Below are positions 16,132 to 23,930 of a stretch of 64,000 bases of DNA, in pieces. Position numbers and translations under genes: made by a program. The DNA lies in assembly GCA_018052705.1 (NCBI GenBank), contig JAGPMW010000007.1:1-64000 (forward strand), written 5' to 3'. Below the pieces are notes generated by a model that was not told where the DNA came from, did no database searches, and saw nothing but the letters and a program-made list of their open reading frames with translations. Every line of letters begins with the position of its first letter. Within the stretch, counting starts at the first letter, position 1. Source of the stretch: Selenomonas sp. (lineage in GTDB: Bacteria > Bacillota > Negativicutes > Selenomonadales > Selenomonadaceae).

Positions 16132-16833
16132 ATGAGTGGAATATTTTATGGAATTGGCGTTGGTCCTGGTGATCCGGAACTGTTGACGATGAAGGCTATC
16201 CATGTGATGGAAAAGGTGGATGTGCTGATTGCTCCGAAAACGGAAAAAAAGGATGGCAGCGTGGCGCTTTCCATTGCCAGGCCATACCTTCGTCCGGATA
16301 TTGAAATCGTTTATCAGGTGTTCCCGATGGTTAAGGGATTTGCGGAAAACAGCATTGGAGCCTGGGAACAGAATAAGCAGGAAATCCTGAGTCTGCTGAA
16401 GGCTGGCAAGAACGTGGCCTTTCTGACATTGGGAGATCCGATGTTCTATAGTACCTATATCTATATTTATCGGCTGCTGGAGCATGAGGCGGTTGATATC
16501 CGCACAATTCCCGGAATTCCCGCCTTTGCCGCCATCGGCAGTCAGGTAGGCCAGCCGATTGTCGAAGGTGATGATGTACTCGCTATCATTCCGGCAACAG
16601 CCAGTCCGGAAAAGGTGAAACGCGCCATGAAGGCCGCGGATAATGTTGTGCTCATGAAGGTCTACAAGAACTTTGACGAAGTTGCAGACAGCCTGGTAGA
16701 GCATGACATGGCCGAGCAGGCTGTTCTCGTGAGCCGCGCCGGTCTCGATGATGAACGCATCATTCGTGACCTGTCAGCCCATAGAGGGGAAAAACTCAAC
16801 TATCTGTCCACTATCCTGACACGGAGAAACTGA
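16132..16833 (+). CDS. cbiL: Precorrin-2 / cobalt-precorrin-2 C20-methyltransferase
   Basis: SAM-dependent methylation of C-20 of (cobalt-)precorrin-2, an early corrin ring step directly after cobalt insertion by CbiK. The 233-residue protein has the tetrapyrrole methylase signatures GIGVGPGDPELLTMKA at the N terminus, FLTLGDPMFYSTYIYIYR and IPGIPAFAAIGSQVG. The ATG at 16132 is preceded by GGAGG at 11 bases; earlier in-frame ATGs at 16105 and 16114 overlap that site. Only this ring methyltransferase is present in the window, so the rest of the cobalamin pathway must be elsewhere. Confidence 0.93.
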   Translation: MSGIFYGIGVGPGDPELLTMKAIHVMEKVDVLIAPKTEKKDGSVALSIARPYLRPDIEIVYQVFPMVKGFAENSIGAWEQNKQEILSLLKAGKNVAFLTLGDPMFYSTYIYIYRLLEHEAVDIRTIPGIPAFAAIGSQVGQPIVEGDDVLAIIPATASPEKVKRAMKAADNVVLMKVYKNFDEVADSLVEHDMAEQAVLVSRAGLDDERIIRDLSAHRGEKLNYLSTILTRRN

Positions 16834-16834
16834 G

Positions 16835-17785
16835 ATGAAAAGGCAGATCAGCCTGCTGGTGATGGCGTTGTTGGCAGCTGTACTGGCAGGGTGCGGCTCT
16901 GCACCGGCAGCCGATATGAGTACAGGGCCGGCCTATGCTGTGATTACAGATGATATGGGAAGGACCGTGCGGTTACCGAAGAAGCCGGAACGGATTGTTG
17001 TGACATCGGCATCCTTCCTTGAGCCATTGGAAGCCGTGGATGGTGCGGATCTTGTTGTCGGACGGCCGGATTCGAAGACGAAGATGCCAGCCTATGCGAA
17101 GGATCTGCCCAGTGTCGGCAAGGTCTATCAGGCGGATACGGAGAAGATCATTGCCTGCAATCCGGACCTTGTCATTGTCAATAAAGGCATGAATGAGAAG
17201 CTGGTGGATACGCTTGAGAGCAATGGCATCAAGACGCTGGTGATCGATATGAAGAGTTACGAAGATGTGAAGCGGGAAGTCGGTATTTTGGCGCAGGTTA
17301 CAGGAGCTGGCGAAAAGGGTGAGGCGCTGATTGCCGATATGGATGCCAGGATTCAGGCGGTTCGTGACAAGATACCGCAGGATAAGCGCTGGGTTTCGAT
17401 TATCCATAGCACGAGTCAGGGATTGTCGGTCCAGCTGGATGGCAGTATTGGTGGTTCTGTGGCTAATATGCTCGGATGGACGAATGTTGCTGCCGGTACG
17501 GCACCGCTGGAGAATAATCCGGATGCCGCGCCGTACAGTCTGGAGACACTGGTTGATCAGGATCCGGAGCTGATTTTCGTGACCAGTATGGGAAAACTGG
17601 CGGCCATAAAAGCAGAGATGGACGAGGCTATGAAAACCAATCCCGCCTGGCAGTCTGTGACTGCCGTGAAGCAGGGCCGGGTGTATTACCTGCCGCAGGA
17701 TCTCTTCCTGCTCAGCCCTGGTATCCATTATCCGGAAGCGGTAGAAACTATGGCCAAATGTGTATATCCTGAGGTGTTCAAGTAA
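16835..17785 (+). CDS. ABC importer substrate-binding lipoprotein (BtuF/FepB fold)
   Basis: A 316-residue periplasmic-binding protein of the helical-backbone class used for corrinoids, heme and ferric siderophores. A lipoprotein signal (LLAAVLAGCG, lipid-anchored Cys at about residue 20) is followed by a two-lobe PF01497-like domain: DDMGRTVRLPKKPERIVV, PSVGKVYQADTEKIIACNPD and VNKGMNEKLVDTLESNGIKT. It starts one base after the cbiL stop and overlaps the permease gene. Corrinoid uptake is the likely role, inferred from the riboswitch operon; sequence alone does not exclude an iron chelate. Confidence 0.88.
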   Translation: MKRQISLLVMALLAAVLAGCGSAPAADMSTGPAYAVITDDMGRTVRLPKKPERIVVTSASFLEPLEAVDGADLVVGRPDSKTKMPAYAKDLPSVGKVYQADTEKIIACNPDLVIVNKGMNEKLVDTLESNGIKTLVIDMKSYEDVKREVGILAQVTGAGEKGEALIADMDARIQAVRDKIPQDKRWVSIIHSTSQGLSVQLDGSIGGSVANMLGWTNVAAGTAPLENNPDAAPYSLETLVDQDPELIFVTSMGKLAAIKAEMDEAMKTNPAWQSVTAVKQGRVYYLPQDLFLLSPGIHYPEAVETMAKCVYPEVFK

Positions 17786-18807
17786 TGAAAGAAACGGCTA
17801 AGCCGATAATTGCAGATCATGGGATGGGGATTCAGAATAAGCGGCGGATATCACTTCTGGTGATATTTGCCGTTTTGGCCTGTCTGGGCGGTGTGGTCAG
17901 CGTTATGAAAGGCTCGGTGGAGATCCCGGTGCAGGAGATATTCTCCGCACTGGCGGGGCATGGCGCCGGGACGCATGAGCAGATCCTTATGAATATCCGG
18001 CTGCCCCGGACGCTTGTGGCTGCGCTGGTTGGCGTGAATCTGGCGCTTTCAGGGGCTATTCTGCAGGCGATCATGAAGAATCCGCTGGCGGACCCGCATA
18101 TCATCGGGATTTCCTCGGGGGCCGGACTCATGGGAATCCTCGTGCTGCTTGTACTGCCGGAGATGGGCTGGCTCGTTACTCCGGCAGCTTTCGTAGGAGC
18201 TATGGGCGCTGCCATGCTTATCTATATTCTGTCATGGAAGAATGGTATCCGCCCCATCCGCATCATTCTGGCTGGAGTCGCTGTATCTGCCTTTTTAGGC
18301 GCGGGGATTTCGGCCCTGATGATCTTCTATAGCGATCGGGTGCACAACGCTCTGATGTGGATGGTTGGTGGCCTTTCGGCCCGCAGCTGGCCGCATGTCG
18401 CCATGCTTTGGCCGTATACGCTGTCGGGGGGGCTGCTGGCGTTGCTCTCAGCGCGGCACCTTAATATCCTGCAGCTCGGCGATGAATTGGCCAAGGGGCT
18501 TGGTCTGCGGGTGGAACTGACCCGCTTGCTGCTTACGGCGGTTGCTTCGCTGCTGGCGGCCAGTGCTGTTTCCGTGGTTGGTCTGCTCGGTTTTGTCGGC
18601 CTGATTGTGCCTCATGCTGCGCGGCTTATGGTCGGCTCGGATTACCGGTATCTGCTGCCGGCATCGGCACTGCTGGGCGCAGCAGTGGTGACGCTCAGCG
18701 ACACGTTTGCGCGTACGGCGTTTGCACCGGTTGAGCTGCCGGTCGGCATCATCATGGCTGTGCTTGGTGCGCCGTTCTTTCTGTTCCTGTTGAGAAGGGA
18801 GCTATGA
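17785..18807 (+). CDS. ABC importer permease (BtuC/FecCD family)
   Basis: Inner-membrane permease of 340 residues with about ten helices. FecCD signatures include NIRLPRTLVAALVGVNLALSG, NPLADPHIIGISSGAGL, GLLGFVGLIVPHAARLMVG and the C-terminal PVELPVGIIMAVLGAPFFLFLL. The start overlaps the stop of the binding-protein gene (TAATG). As a dimer it would deliver the same ligand as the upstream binding protein. Confidence 0.93.
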   Translation: MKETAKPIIADHGMGIQNKRRISLLVIFAVLACLGGVVSVMKGSVEIPVQEIFSALAGHGAGTHEQILMNIRLPRTLVAALVGVNLALSGAILQAIMKNPLADPHIIGISSGAGLMGILVLLVLPEMGWLVTPAAFVGAMGAAMLIYILSWKNGIRPIRIILAGVAVSAFLGAGISALMIFYSDRVHNALMWMVGGLSARSWPHVAMLWPYTLSGGLLALLSARHLNILQLGDELAKGLGLRVELTRLLLTAVASLLAASAVSVVGLLGFVGLIVPHAARLMVGSDYRYLLPASALLGAAVVTLSDTFARTAFAPVELPVGIIMAVLGAPFFLFLLRREL

Positions 18808-18808
18808 T

Positions 18809-19588
18809 ATGACACTGAAGGTGGAAAATCTGAATGTGAGCATTGCACAGCAGCCAATCCTGCAGGATCTGTCACTTGATTTTGCGGCAGGCCGGCGTAC
18901 AGCTATTGTGGGGCCCAATGGTGCCGGCAAGTCCACGCTGCTGCGGGCAGTGGCCGGGCTCAACCATGATTATACTGGCAGCATCTGCCTGGATGGGCAG
19001 GAGATCCGTCAGCTGGCCCGGCAGCATATGGCACGAAAACTGGCTATCCTGCCACAGGGAGCAGCAGCACCCCCTGATACGACGGTTGGACAACTGGTCG
19101 ATTATGGCCGTTTCCCTTATCGCAGCTGGTTTCGTACCAGCGACGTCAAGGCTGACCGCGAGGCCGTGACCTGGGCGATGCAGGTCACAAAGGTCACCCA
19201 ATTCCGTGATCGTCAGGTGCAGAGCCTATCGGGCGGCGAGCGGCAGCGGGCATTTCTGGCTATGGCGCTCGCGCAGCAGCCAGAGACGCTGCTGCTTGAT
19301 GAACCGACAACTTATCTGGACATTGCGCATCAGCTTGAGGTCATGAAGATTGTTACGACTATTAACGAAACTTATGGGATGACAGTTATCATGGTACTGC
19401 ATGATATCAATCATGCTTTGCAGTATGCGGATGAGATCGCAGTACTGAAGGATAAGCATATTGTAGCTCAGGGGGCACCAGAGAAGGTGCTGACTGTGGA
19501 AATGCTGGCAAAAGTATTTGGGGTCAGGGCCGATATCTTCACGAACCGTCAGGGCGCAAAAGTGCTGTCACCGGTTGAACTGGTCTGA
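18809..19588 (+). CDS. ABC importer ATPase (BtuD/FecE family)
   Basis: The 259-residue nucleotide-binding subunit has Walker A GPNGAGKST at about 32-40, signature LSGGERQRAFLAMAL, Walker B LLLDEPTTYLD and the switch histidine in VLHDINHAL. It follows the permease by one base. It completes a three-gene importer and the riboswitch-led operon, ending just before a strong terminator. Confidence 0.94.
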   Translation: MTLKVENLNVSIAQQPILQDLSLDFAAGRRTAIVGPNGAGKSTLLRAVAGLNHDYTGSICLDGQEIRQLARQHMARKLAILPQGAAAPPDTTVGQLVDYGRFPYRSWFRTSDVKADREAVTWAMQVTKVTQFRDRQVQSLSGGERQRAFLAMALAQQPETLLLDEPTTYLDIAHQLEVMKIVTTINETYGMTVIMVLHDINHALQYADEIAVLKDKHIVAQGAPEKVLTVEMLAKVFGVRADIFTNRQGAKVLSPVELV

Positions 19589-19610
19589 ACCTGATAGAAG
19601 AATAAAGTGG

Positions 19611-19650
19611 CAAAAGGGAGCCTTTCTCGTCTGAGAAAGGCTCCCTTTTG
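19611..19650 (+). terminator. Strong terminator closing the cobalamin operon
   Basis: CAAAAGGGAGCCTTTCTC pairs base for base with GAGAAAGGCTCCCTTTTG around a GTCT loop; the terminal A and T tracts allow function in either direction. Confidence 0.88.
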
Positions 19651-19683
19651 TTGAGAATAATTATATATTATACGGGAATATGC

Positions 19684-19753
19684 TTGACAATTGTTATTGA
19701 TATCTGTTATCATTACCAATGTGAAGAGAAATCATTATCATTTACATTGGTAA
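19684..19753 (+). promoter_or_regulatory. feoAB promoter with Fur-like sites inside a dyad
   Basis: TTGACA (19684-19689) is followed by a TATCAT-like -10 (19708-19713, 18-base spacing). Overlapping it is TGATA-N5-TATCA (19698-19712). Just downstream is ATCATTATCATTT, whose complement AATGATAATGATTT has the repeated GATAAT hexamers of classical Fur boxes. The downstream site lies between the arms of a perfect 10-base inverted repeat, TTACCAATGT (19713-19722) and ACATTGGTAA (19744-19753). Iron repression by a Fur protein is inferred. Confidence 0.65.
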
Positions 19754-19779
19754 AGCATTCATAACAGGAGGCGGTTATT

Positions 19780-20004
19780 TTGACATTGAAAGATGGTAAG
19801 ACTGGCATGACATTGAAGATCCAGTCCATTGCCGATTCGGAATTGAAGGAACGACTGATGACGATGGGACTGACACCGGGAACACAGGTAACGGTGCTGC
19901 GTTCGGCCCCGCTCGGAGATCCGATTGCTATCGGCGTACGATCCTATCACCTGGCACTTCGCCGGGCTGATGCGGCCCGTGTTGCGGTAGAGCAGGTCAG
20001 CTGA
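19780..20004 (+). CDS. feoA: Ferrous iron transport protein FeoA
   Basis: A 74-residue SH3-like protein that assists FeoB. Typical segments are LKERLMTMGLTPGTQVTVLR, APLGDPIAIGVRSYHLALRR and a C-terminal ARVAVEQV. The start is TTG, set by AGGAGGCGG upstream. feoB follows after 54 bases with its own ribosome binding site. Confidence 0.93.
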   Translation: MTLKDGKTGMTLKIQSIADSELKERLMTMGLTPGTQVTVLRSAPLGDPIAIGVRSYHLALRRADAARVAVEQVS

Positions 20005-20058
20005 GCTGACAACAATAAATCGTAGTCAATACAATTCCAAGGGAGACGTGAATATAGA

Positions 20059-21954
20059 ATGTCAACATTAGCAATAGCGCTTACCGGTAATCCGAATACC
20101 GGTAAATCCACCATATTCAATGAGCTGACCGGAGCACGGCAGAAAATCGGCAACTGGCCGGGCGTGACTGTCGATAAGAAAGTGGGCTATACCCGCTACA
20201 AGGATCGGGCAATTTCTATTGTCGACCTGCCGGGAACCTATAGTGTCAATGCGCGTTCACCGGAAGAGAAGATCGTCATCGATTACCTGTTGACAAACAA
20301 GCTGGATCTCGTGGTGGATGTCGTGGACAGCTCCAACATTGAACGCAACTTGTTCCTGACCATCCAACTGCTGGAAAAAGGCATTCCCTTGCTGATTGAC
20401 CTGAACATGCACGATGATGCGGAACGGCGTGGCATCAAGATTGACTGCCACAAGCTTGAGGATGCTCTTGGTATGCCGGTCGTTCAGACTGTTGGCCGCA
20501 GCCATAAGAGTACACAAAAGCTGCTGGAAGTTTTCACGAGTACAGTCATGGCTGGATATCAGCCAAGTGCACTGGTTCGGACACATATTGACAAGGTCCG
20601 CGAGATTGAAGCTGGGAATCAGAGTGATGAAGCCAAGCGGGATGCACTGATTGAAGCTCGGTATGCACTGATCGATACCATCATGACTGCGGCGGTGGAT
20701 ATGAGTCATGTCAGCCGGTCCGTTTCCGAGAAAATTGACAAGGTTCTGGCCAATGGTATTCTGGCGCTGCCGATTTTCCTGGCTATTATGTATGCTGTGT
20801 TCCAGATCACTTTTACCTGGATCGGGCAGCCAATTGCTGATGGATTGGACAGCCTGATCAACGAGGATTTTGTGGAGTTCATGACCGATGCCCTGACAAC
20901 GGCTGGTGTTGCTGACTGGCTGGTGTCGCTCGTCTGCGATGGCATCATCGCCGGTGTAGGAGCAGTTCTTACTTTCGTGCCGCTGATCTTCGTACTGTTT
21001 TTCTGCTTGTCGTTCCTTGATGGAACGGGCTATATGGCTCGTATTGCTTTTATCATGGACCCGATTATGCGCCGCTGTGGACTGACGGGTAAAGGCGTCA
21101 TGCCGCTCATGATGGGCTTTGGCTGTGGCGTCCCTGCAATCATGGGGGCCCGGGCACTCGATTCAGAGAAAGATCGTATTGTTTCGATTCTGGTTACACC
21201 GTTCCTGACTTGTGGCGCCAAGCTGCCAATCATGGCTTTGTTTGCGGCAATGTTCTTCCCGGATAATGCGGCCAATGTTGTCTTTGCCATGTACATCGTG
21301 GGCGTGGTCATGGCCATACTGGCAGCTAAAGGACTGGGCTTATCCTTGTTCCAGTCGAAAGGCTCGACCTTCCTGCTCGAATTGCCACCCTATCGCATGC
21401 CAGCCATGAAGAGTGTGCTGCTCGAAACCTGGGACAAGGGCAAAGGTTATCTGATCAAGGCAGGAACGATTATTTTTGCTGCATCTGTCCTGCTGTGGGT
21501 ACTCTCAAATTATAATTTCAGCGGTCCGTGCGAGATTGAAGATTCATTCCTGGCAACGCTTGGCAGCTGGATGTCCACTCTGTTCGTGTTCCATGGCTTT
21601 GCAACCTGGGAAGCCGGAGCAGCGCTGCTGTCCGGAATTATGGCCAAGGAAACCGTTGTAGCGACGATCGGCATCCTCTATGGAGCGGCAGATGTCTCGA
21701 CGGAGGCCGCGGACGCACTGGACACAGCTGGTAAACTGATGGGAACTGGCATGGCGACTGGATTCACCTCGTTGTCGGCATTAGCTTTCATGGTATTCTC
21801 GCAGCTTTACACGCCCTGTGTGACGGCGCTGGGCACAATCAAGAAAGAGACTGGCAGCTGGAAATGGCTCGGGTTCTCTGCCGTATACATGTTCGTAGTG
21901 GCCTGGGTGGTCTCACTGCTTGTTTATCAGGGCGGCCGTCTGCTCGGCTTCTGA
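20059..21954 (+). CDS. feoB: Ferrous iron transporter FeoB
   Basis: FeoB imports Fe2+ across the inner membrane under low oxygen. The 631-residue protein has an N-terminal G domain (GNPNTGKST at 10-18, DLPGTYS as G3, NLNMHDD-type region) and a GDI-like helical region. The membrane domain contains FLDGTGYMARIAFIMD, MGFGCGVPAIMGAR, FLTCGAKLPI and a GIMAKETVVATIG block. It is at the short end of the family, with compact linkers and no obvious loss of core motifs. It is the central gene of a Fur-type operon with feoA and a Cys-rich membrane peptide. Confidence 0.95.
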   Translation: MSTLAIALTGNPNTGKSTIFNELTGARQKIGNWPGVTVDKKVGYTRYKDRAISIVDLPGTYSVNARSPEEKIVIDYLLTNKLDLVVDVVDSSNIERNLFLTIQLLEKGIPLLIDLNMHDDAERRGIKIDCHKLEDALGMPVVQTVGRSHKSTQKLLEVFTSTVMAGYQPSALVRTHIDKVREIEAGNQSDEAKRDALIEARYALIDTIMTAAVDMSHVSRSVSEKIDKVLANGILALPIFLAIMYAVFQITFTWIGQPIADGLDSLINEDFVEFMTDALTTAGVADWLVSLVCDGIIAGVGAVLTFVPLIFVLFFCLSFLDGTGYMARIAFIMDPIMRRCGLTGKGVMPLMMGFGCGVPAIMGARALDSEKDRIVSILVTPFLTCGAKLPIMALFAAMFFPDNAANVVFAMYIVGVVMAILAAKGLGLSLFQSKGSTFLLELPPYRMPAMKSVLLETWDKGKGYLIKAGTIIFAASVLLWVLSNYNFSGPCEIEDSFLATLGSWMSTLFVFHGFATWEAGAALLSGIMAKETVVATIGILYGAADVSTEAADALDTAGKLMGTGMATGFTSLSALAFMVFSQLYTPCVTALGTIKKETGSWKWLGFSAVYMFVVAWVVSLLVYQGGRLLGF

Positions 21955-21976
21955 TGATCTGAAAGGAAGGCTTATT

Positions 21977-22129
21977 ATGGCAACCTATGTTTTAGGCGCA
22001 TTGCTGGCCGTGGCATTTTATTTTGCCATCCGGCATATCTATCGGAATTTCCGCGATGGGAAAGAGGACTGCTGCGGTGGTTCCTGCAGTCATTGCTCCG
22101 CCTGTCATACCGTGGCTCCAAAGAAATAG
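21977..22129 (+). CDS. FeoB-associated Cys-rich membrane protein
   Basis: A 50-residue peptide with one membrane helix (TYVLGALLAVAFYFAIRHIY) and a short cysteine-rich tail (DCCGGSCSHCSACH). This matches the small FeoB-associated Cys-rich family often found after feoB. GGAAGG precedes the ATG at 21977. The cysteines may bind iron or an Fe-S centre; the function is not established. Confidence 0.85.
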   Translation: MATYVLGALLAVAFYFAIRHIYRNFRDGKEDCCGGSCSHCSACHTVAPKK

Positions 22130-22135
22130 AGATGA

Positions 22136-22190
22136 AAAAGCAGCTGGGCGTGCCTGCATCGAATGATGTGGGCTGCTCAGCTGCTTTTTG
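22136..22190. terminator. Bidirectional terminator between feo operon and SDR gene
   Basis: AAAAAGCAGCTG and CAGCTGCTTTTT form a stem with an extended, partly paired loop (GGGC with GCTC). A and T tracts flank both sides, serving the convergent genes. Confidence 0.75.
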
Positions 22191-22207
22191 TCAGTGAGTC
22201 AAATGAT

Positions 22208-22984
22208 TTAAGCGAAGCGGCGGTAGAACTCGCTGATGTACAGGAGCCAGCTGTGGGGGAAAATGGAGGCTGCAATTCGATGCAGGAACGACACCATATC
22301 CGGGGTGCAGACCTTCACGTGGTTGCGGGCCGCCCGCAGGGAACGCTCAGCGACTTCCGTCTGGCTGCAGGTCAGGGGGAAACCCTGGAAGATACCACTG
22401 TGATCGCTCTCGATTGCATGGGTAATAAATTCGGTATCCCGGACCCAGTAGGGGCAGACTGCCGTAACCTCAATGTGTTGTGGTGCGAGCTCGGCACCGA
22501 GGGCACGGCTGTAGCTCAGCAGGAATGCTTTAGAGGCAGCATAGGCGGCCAGATAAGGGATCGGCTGAAAGGCGGCACAGGAACAGATCTCCATAATGTG
22601 ACTGCCGGCTGCCATGAAGGGGAGCGCCATCTGTGTCAGCGATACTGCTGCGCGGCAGTTGAGATCGATCAGGCGGGCGCTGGTTTCCCGGTCAATTTCC
22701 GTGCAGCGGCCGATGCGCCCAAATCCCGCTGCATTGATCAGCCAGCGGATCTCAGGTGCCGCTACTGCTGCCAGCTGCTGCTGGATGAGCGTCAGGGAGG
22801 ATTCGGCTGTCAGGTCGCAGGGGATAAGCCGGCAGGTTGCTGGCAGCTCTTCTTGCAGGCGCTCCAGGCGGGGCTGGCGGCGGGCAATGAGCCAGAGTTC
22901 GTCAAGGTCCGGTTCGTTGCTCAGCAGCCGGGCGTATTCACGGCCGAGTCCGCTGGATGCGCCGGTGATGATGGCAATGTTCAT
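22208..22984 (-). CDS. Short-chain dehydrogenase/reductase
   Basis: A 258-residue classical SDR. The cofactor loop TGASSGLG lies at residues 7-14, NAAG at about 84-87, the catalytic serine in EICSCAAF, and the YAASK tyrosine/lysine at 148-152. The start ATG is at 22984, preceded on the minus strand by GGAAGGAAA. It is a single gene between convergent and divergent neighbours. Substrate unknown; the closest general group is the DltE/YqjQ-like ketoreductases, which is only a fold-level guess. Confidence 0.88.
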   Translation of the reverse strand: MNIAIITGASSGLGREYARLLSNEPDLDELWLIARRQPRLERLQEELPATCRLIPCDLTAESSLTLIQQQLAAVAAPEIRWLINAAGFGRIGRCTEIDRETSARLIDLNCRAAVSLTQMALPFMAAGSHIMEICSCAAFQPIPYLAAYAASKAFLLSYSRALGAELAPQHIEVTAVCPYWVRDTEFITHAIESDHSGIFQGFPLTCSQTEVAERSLRAARNHVKVCTPDMVSFLHRIAASIFPHSWLLYISEFYRRFA

Positions 22985-23226
22985 AAACAGTTTCCTTCCT
23001 TGTCTGTTGGATTGTTTTTATTATATCGTAAAATCGAATCAAATGAAAATGAGTTTAGTCCGGTATTTCAGCGAAAATTCAGTCTTAGCTCATAAAATAA
23101 AGAATAGTTACAGCAGGAATAATGAAATTCCTAGCGAACTAATAAAAGTGTAAACAGAAAGCCTGCTATATTATCGAGGGCTGGTACCTGTTTACGGCAA
23201 CAATCGAATCATGGGAGGTAGGCAGC

Positions 23227-23442
23227 ATGAGGATCAGCAAACTGAGGAACATGTCAAAATCGTTGTTCTGGGGCGATAGACCTTTACCTGAAGACTCCGA
23301 GCTGAAAGGAGTGATTGAGAGCGATAATGGCCGGACGGGAGTCCTGCTGAAACTAAAAGACGGGATGTACGTGCTGGGGACGGCAGGTACTCTTCTGCAA
23401 CTGAACCAGGATAAGATACGCCGCAAACTAAAAGAAGCCTAA
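23227..23442 (+). CDS. Small conserved-looking hypothetical protein
   Basis: A 71-residue product starting MRISKLRNMSKSLFWG and containing LKGVIESDNGRTGVLLKLKDGMYVLGTA, which suggests a small beta-barrel-like domain; no family is recognised. A strong GGGAGGTAGGC ribosome binding site and a dedicated terminator support it being a real gene. It lies in a 540-base stretch containing only small genes, next to a YjfB-like motility peptide. Confidence 0.6.
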   Translation: MRISKLRNMSKSLFWGDRPLPEDSELKGVIESDNGRTGVLLKLKDGMYVLGTAGTLLQLNQDKIRRKLKEA

Positions 23443-23456
23443 TTGCAGCCGAGGAT

Positions 23457-23492
23457 AAAAAAAGACGCTCTTCGTGTGGAAGGGCGTCTTTT
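23457..23492 (+). terminator. Terminator after the small hypothetical gene
   Basis: AAAAGACGC and GCGTCTTTT pair, with an inner TTC/GAA extension, in a stem flanked by A and T tracts. Confidence 0.8.
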
Positions 23493-23560
23493 ACTTAAGT
23501 TTTTCGTAAAATTACCGATATAAAAGACAGCACATGGATGTGAACAAGGAGGTGCACAAT

Positions 23561-23743
23561 ATGGATATGAGTATCGCCGCATTGTCGGTAGGGATGCATC
23601 AGAATCAGGCGAGTCAGGATATGGGTGTCGCTGTGCTTAAGATGGCTATGGACAATACAGGGACAGAGACAACCCAGATGCTTGACCAGATGACAGAGAG
23701 CCTTGATCCAAATCTTGGTTCGATGCTGGACATTCAGGCCTGA
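23561..23743 (+). CDS. YjfB-like putative motility protein
   Basis: A 60-residue peptide, starting MDMSIAALSVGMHQNQASQD, that resembles the YjfB putative motility family: short, helical and without a signal peptide, with the typical LKMAMD-type centre and MLD end. AAGGAGGTG lies seven bases before the ATG at 23561, so an earlier in-frame ATG at 23534 is rejected. The gene is often controlled with flagellar genes in Firmicutes; here it is monocistronic. Confidence 0.72.
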   Translation: MDMSIAALSVGMHQNQASQDMGVAVLKMAMDNTGTETTQMLDQMTESLDPNLGSMLDIQA

Positions 23744-23750
23744 GCAGGAA

Positions 23751-23784
23751 AAGGAGCTTTGCCGACTGGCAGGGCTTCTTTTTA
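23751..23784 (+). terminator. Terminator after the YjfB-like gene
   Basis: AAGGAGCTTTGCC pairs with GGCAGGGCTTCTT (three wobbles) around GACT and is followed by TTTATT. Confidence 0.75.
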
Positions 23785-23818
23785 TTCAGGTGAGCTATTC
23801 AATTACTGAAATCTATGA

Positions 23819-23847
23819 TTGACGGATTGACCATAAAAGTATATAAT
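23819..23847 (+). promoter_or_regulatory. Promoter of the MFS-marR operon
   Basis: TTGACG (23819-23824) and TATAAT (23842-23847) are 17 bases apart, directly upstream of the paired operator repeats. Confidence 0.65.
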
Positions 23848-23854
23848 AATGAAA

Positions 23855-23899
23855 TGTAAATTAACTAGTTAATATTATATTGTAAATTAACTAGTTAAT
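23855..23899. promoter_or_regulatory. Duplicated palindromic operator, likely for the MarR regulator
   Basis: The 19-base unit TGTAAATTAACTAGTTAAT occurs twice (23855-23873 and 23881-23899), each containing the perfect palindrome TTAACTAGTTAA. The copies are 26 bases apart start to start, between the -10 box and the MFS start codon. MarR proteins bind such palindromes, and the gene for one lies in this operon. Confidence 0.75.
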
Positions 23900-23930
23900 C
23901 TGTTGGAAAGAAAGAGGGAATGAAATCGTT

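Noticed and set aside
22163..23095. A 310-codon plus-strand frame opposite the SDR gene
   Set aside because: Composition is the complement of a clear SDR with all catalytic motifs on the minus strand; no ribosome binding site or domain on the plus strand.
23855..23899. The duplicated TGTAAATTAACTAGTTAAT unit as a CRISPR fragment or attachment site
   Set aside because: Two palindromic copies between promoter and start codon of an operon that encodes a MarR regulator are better explained as operators.
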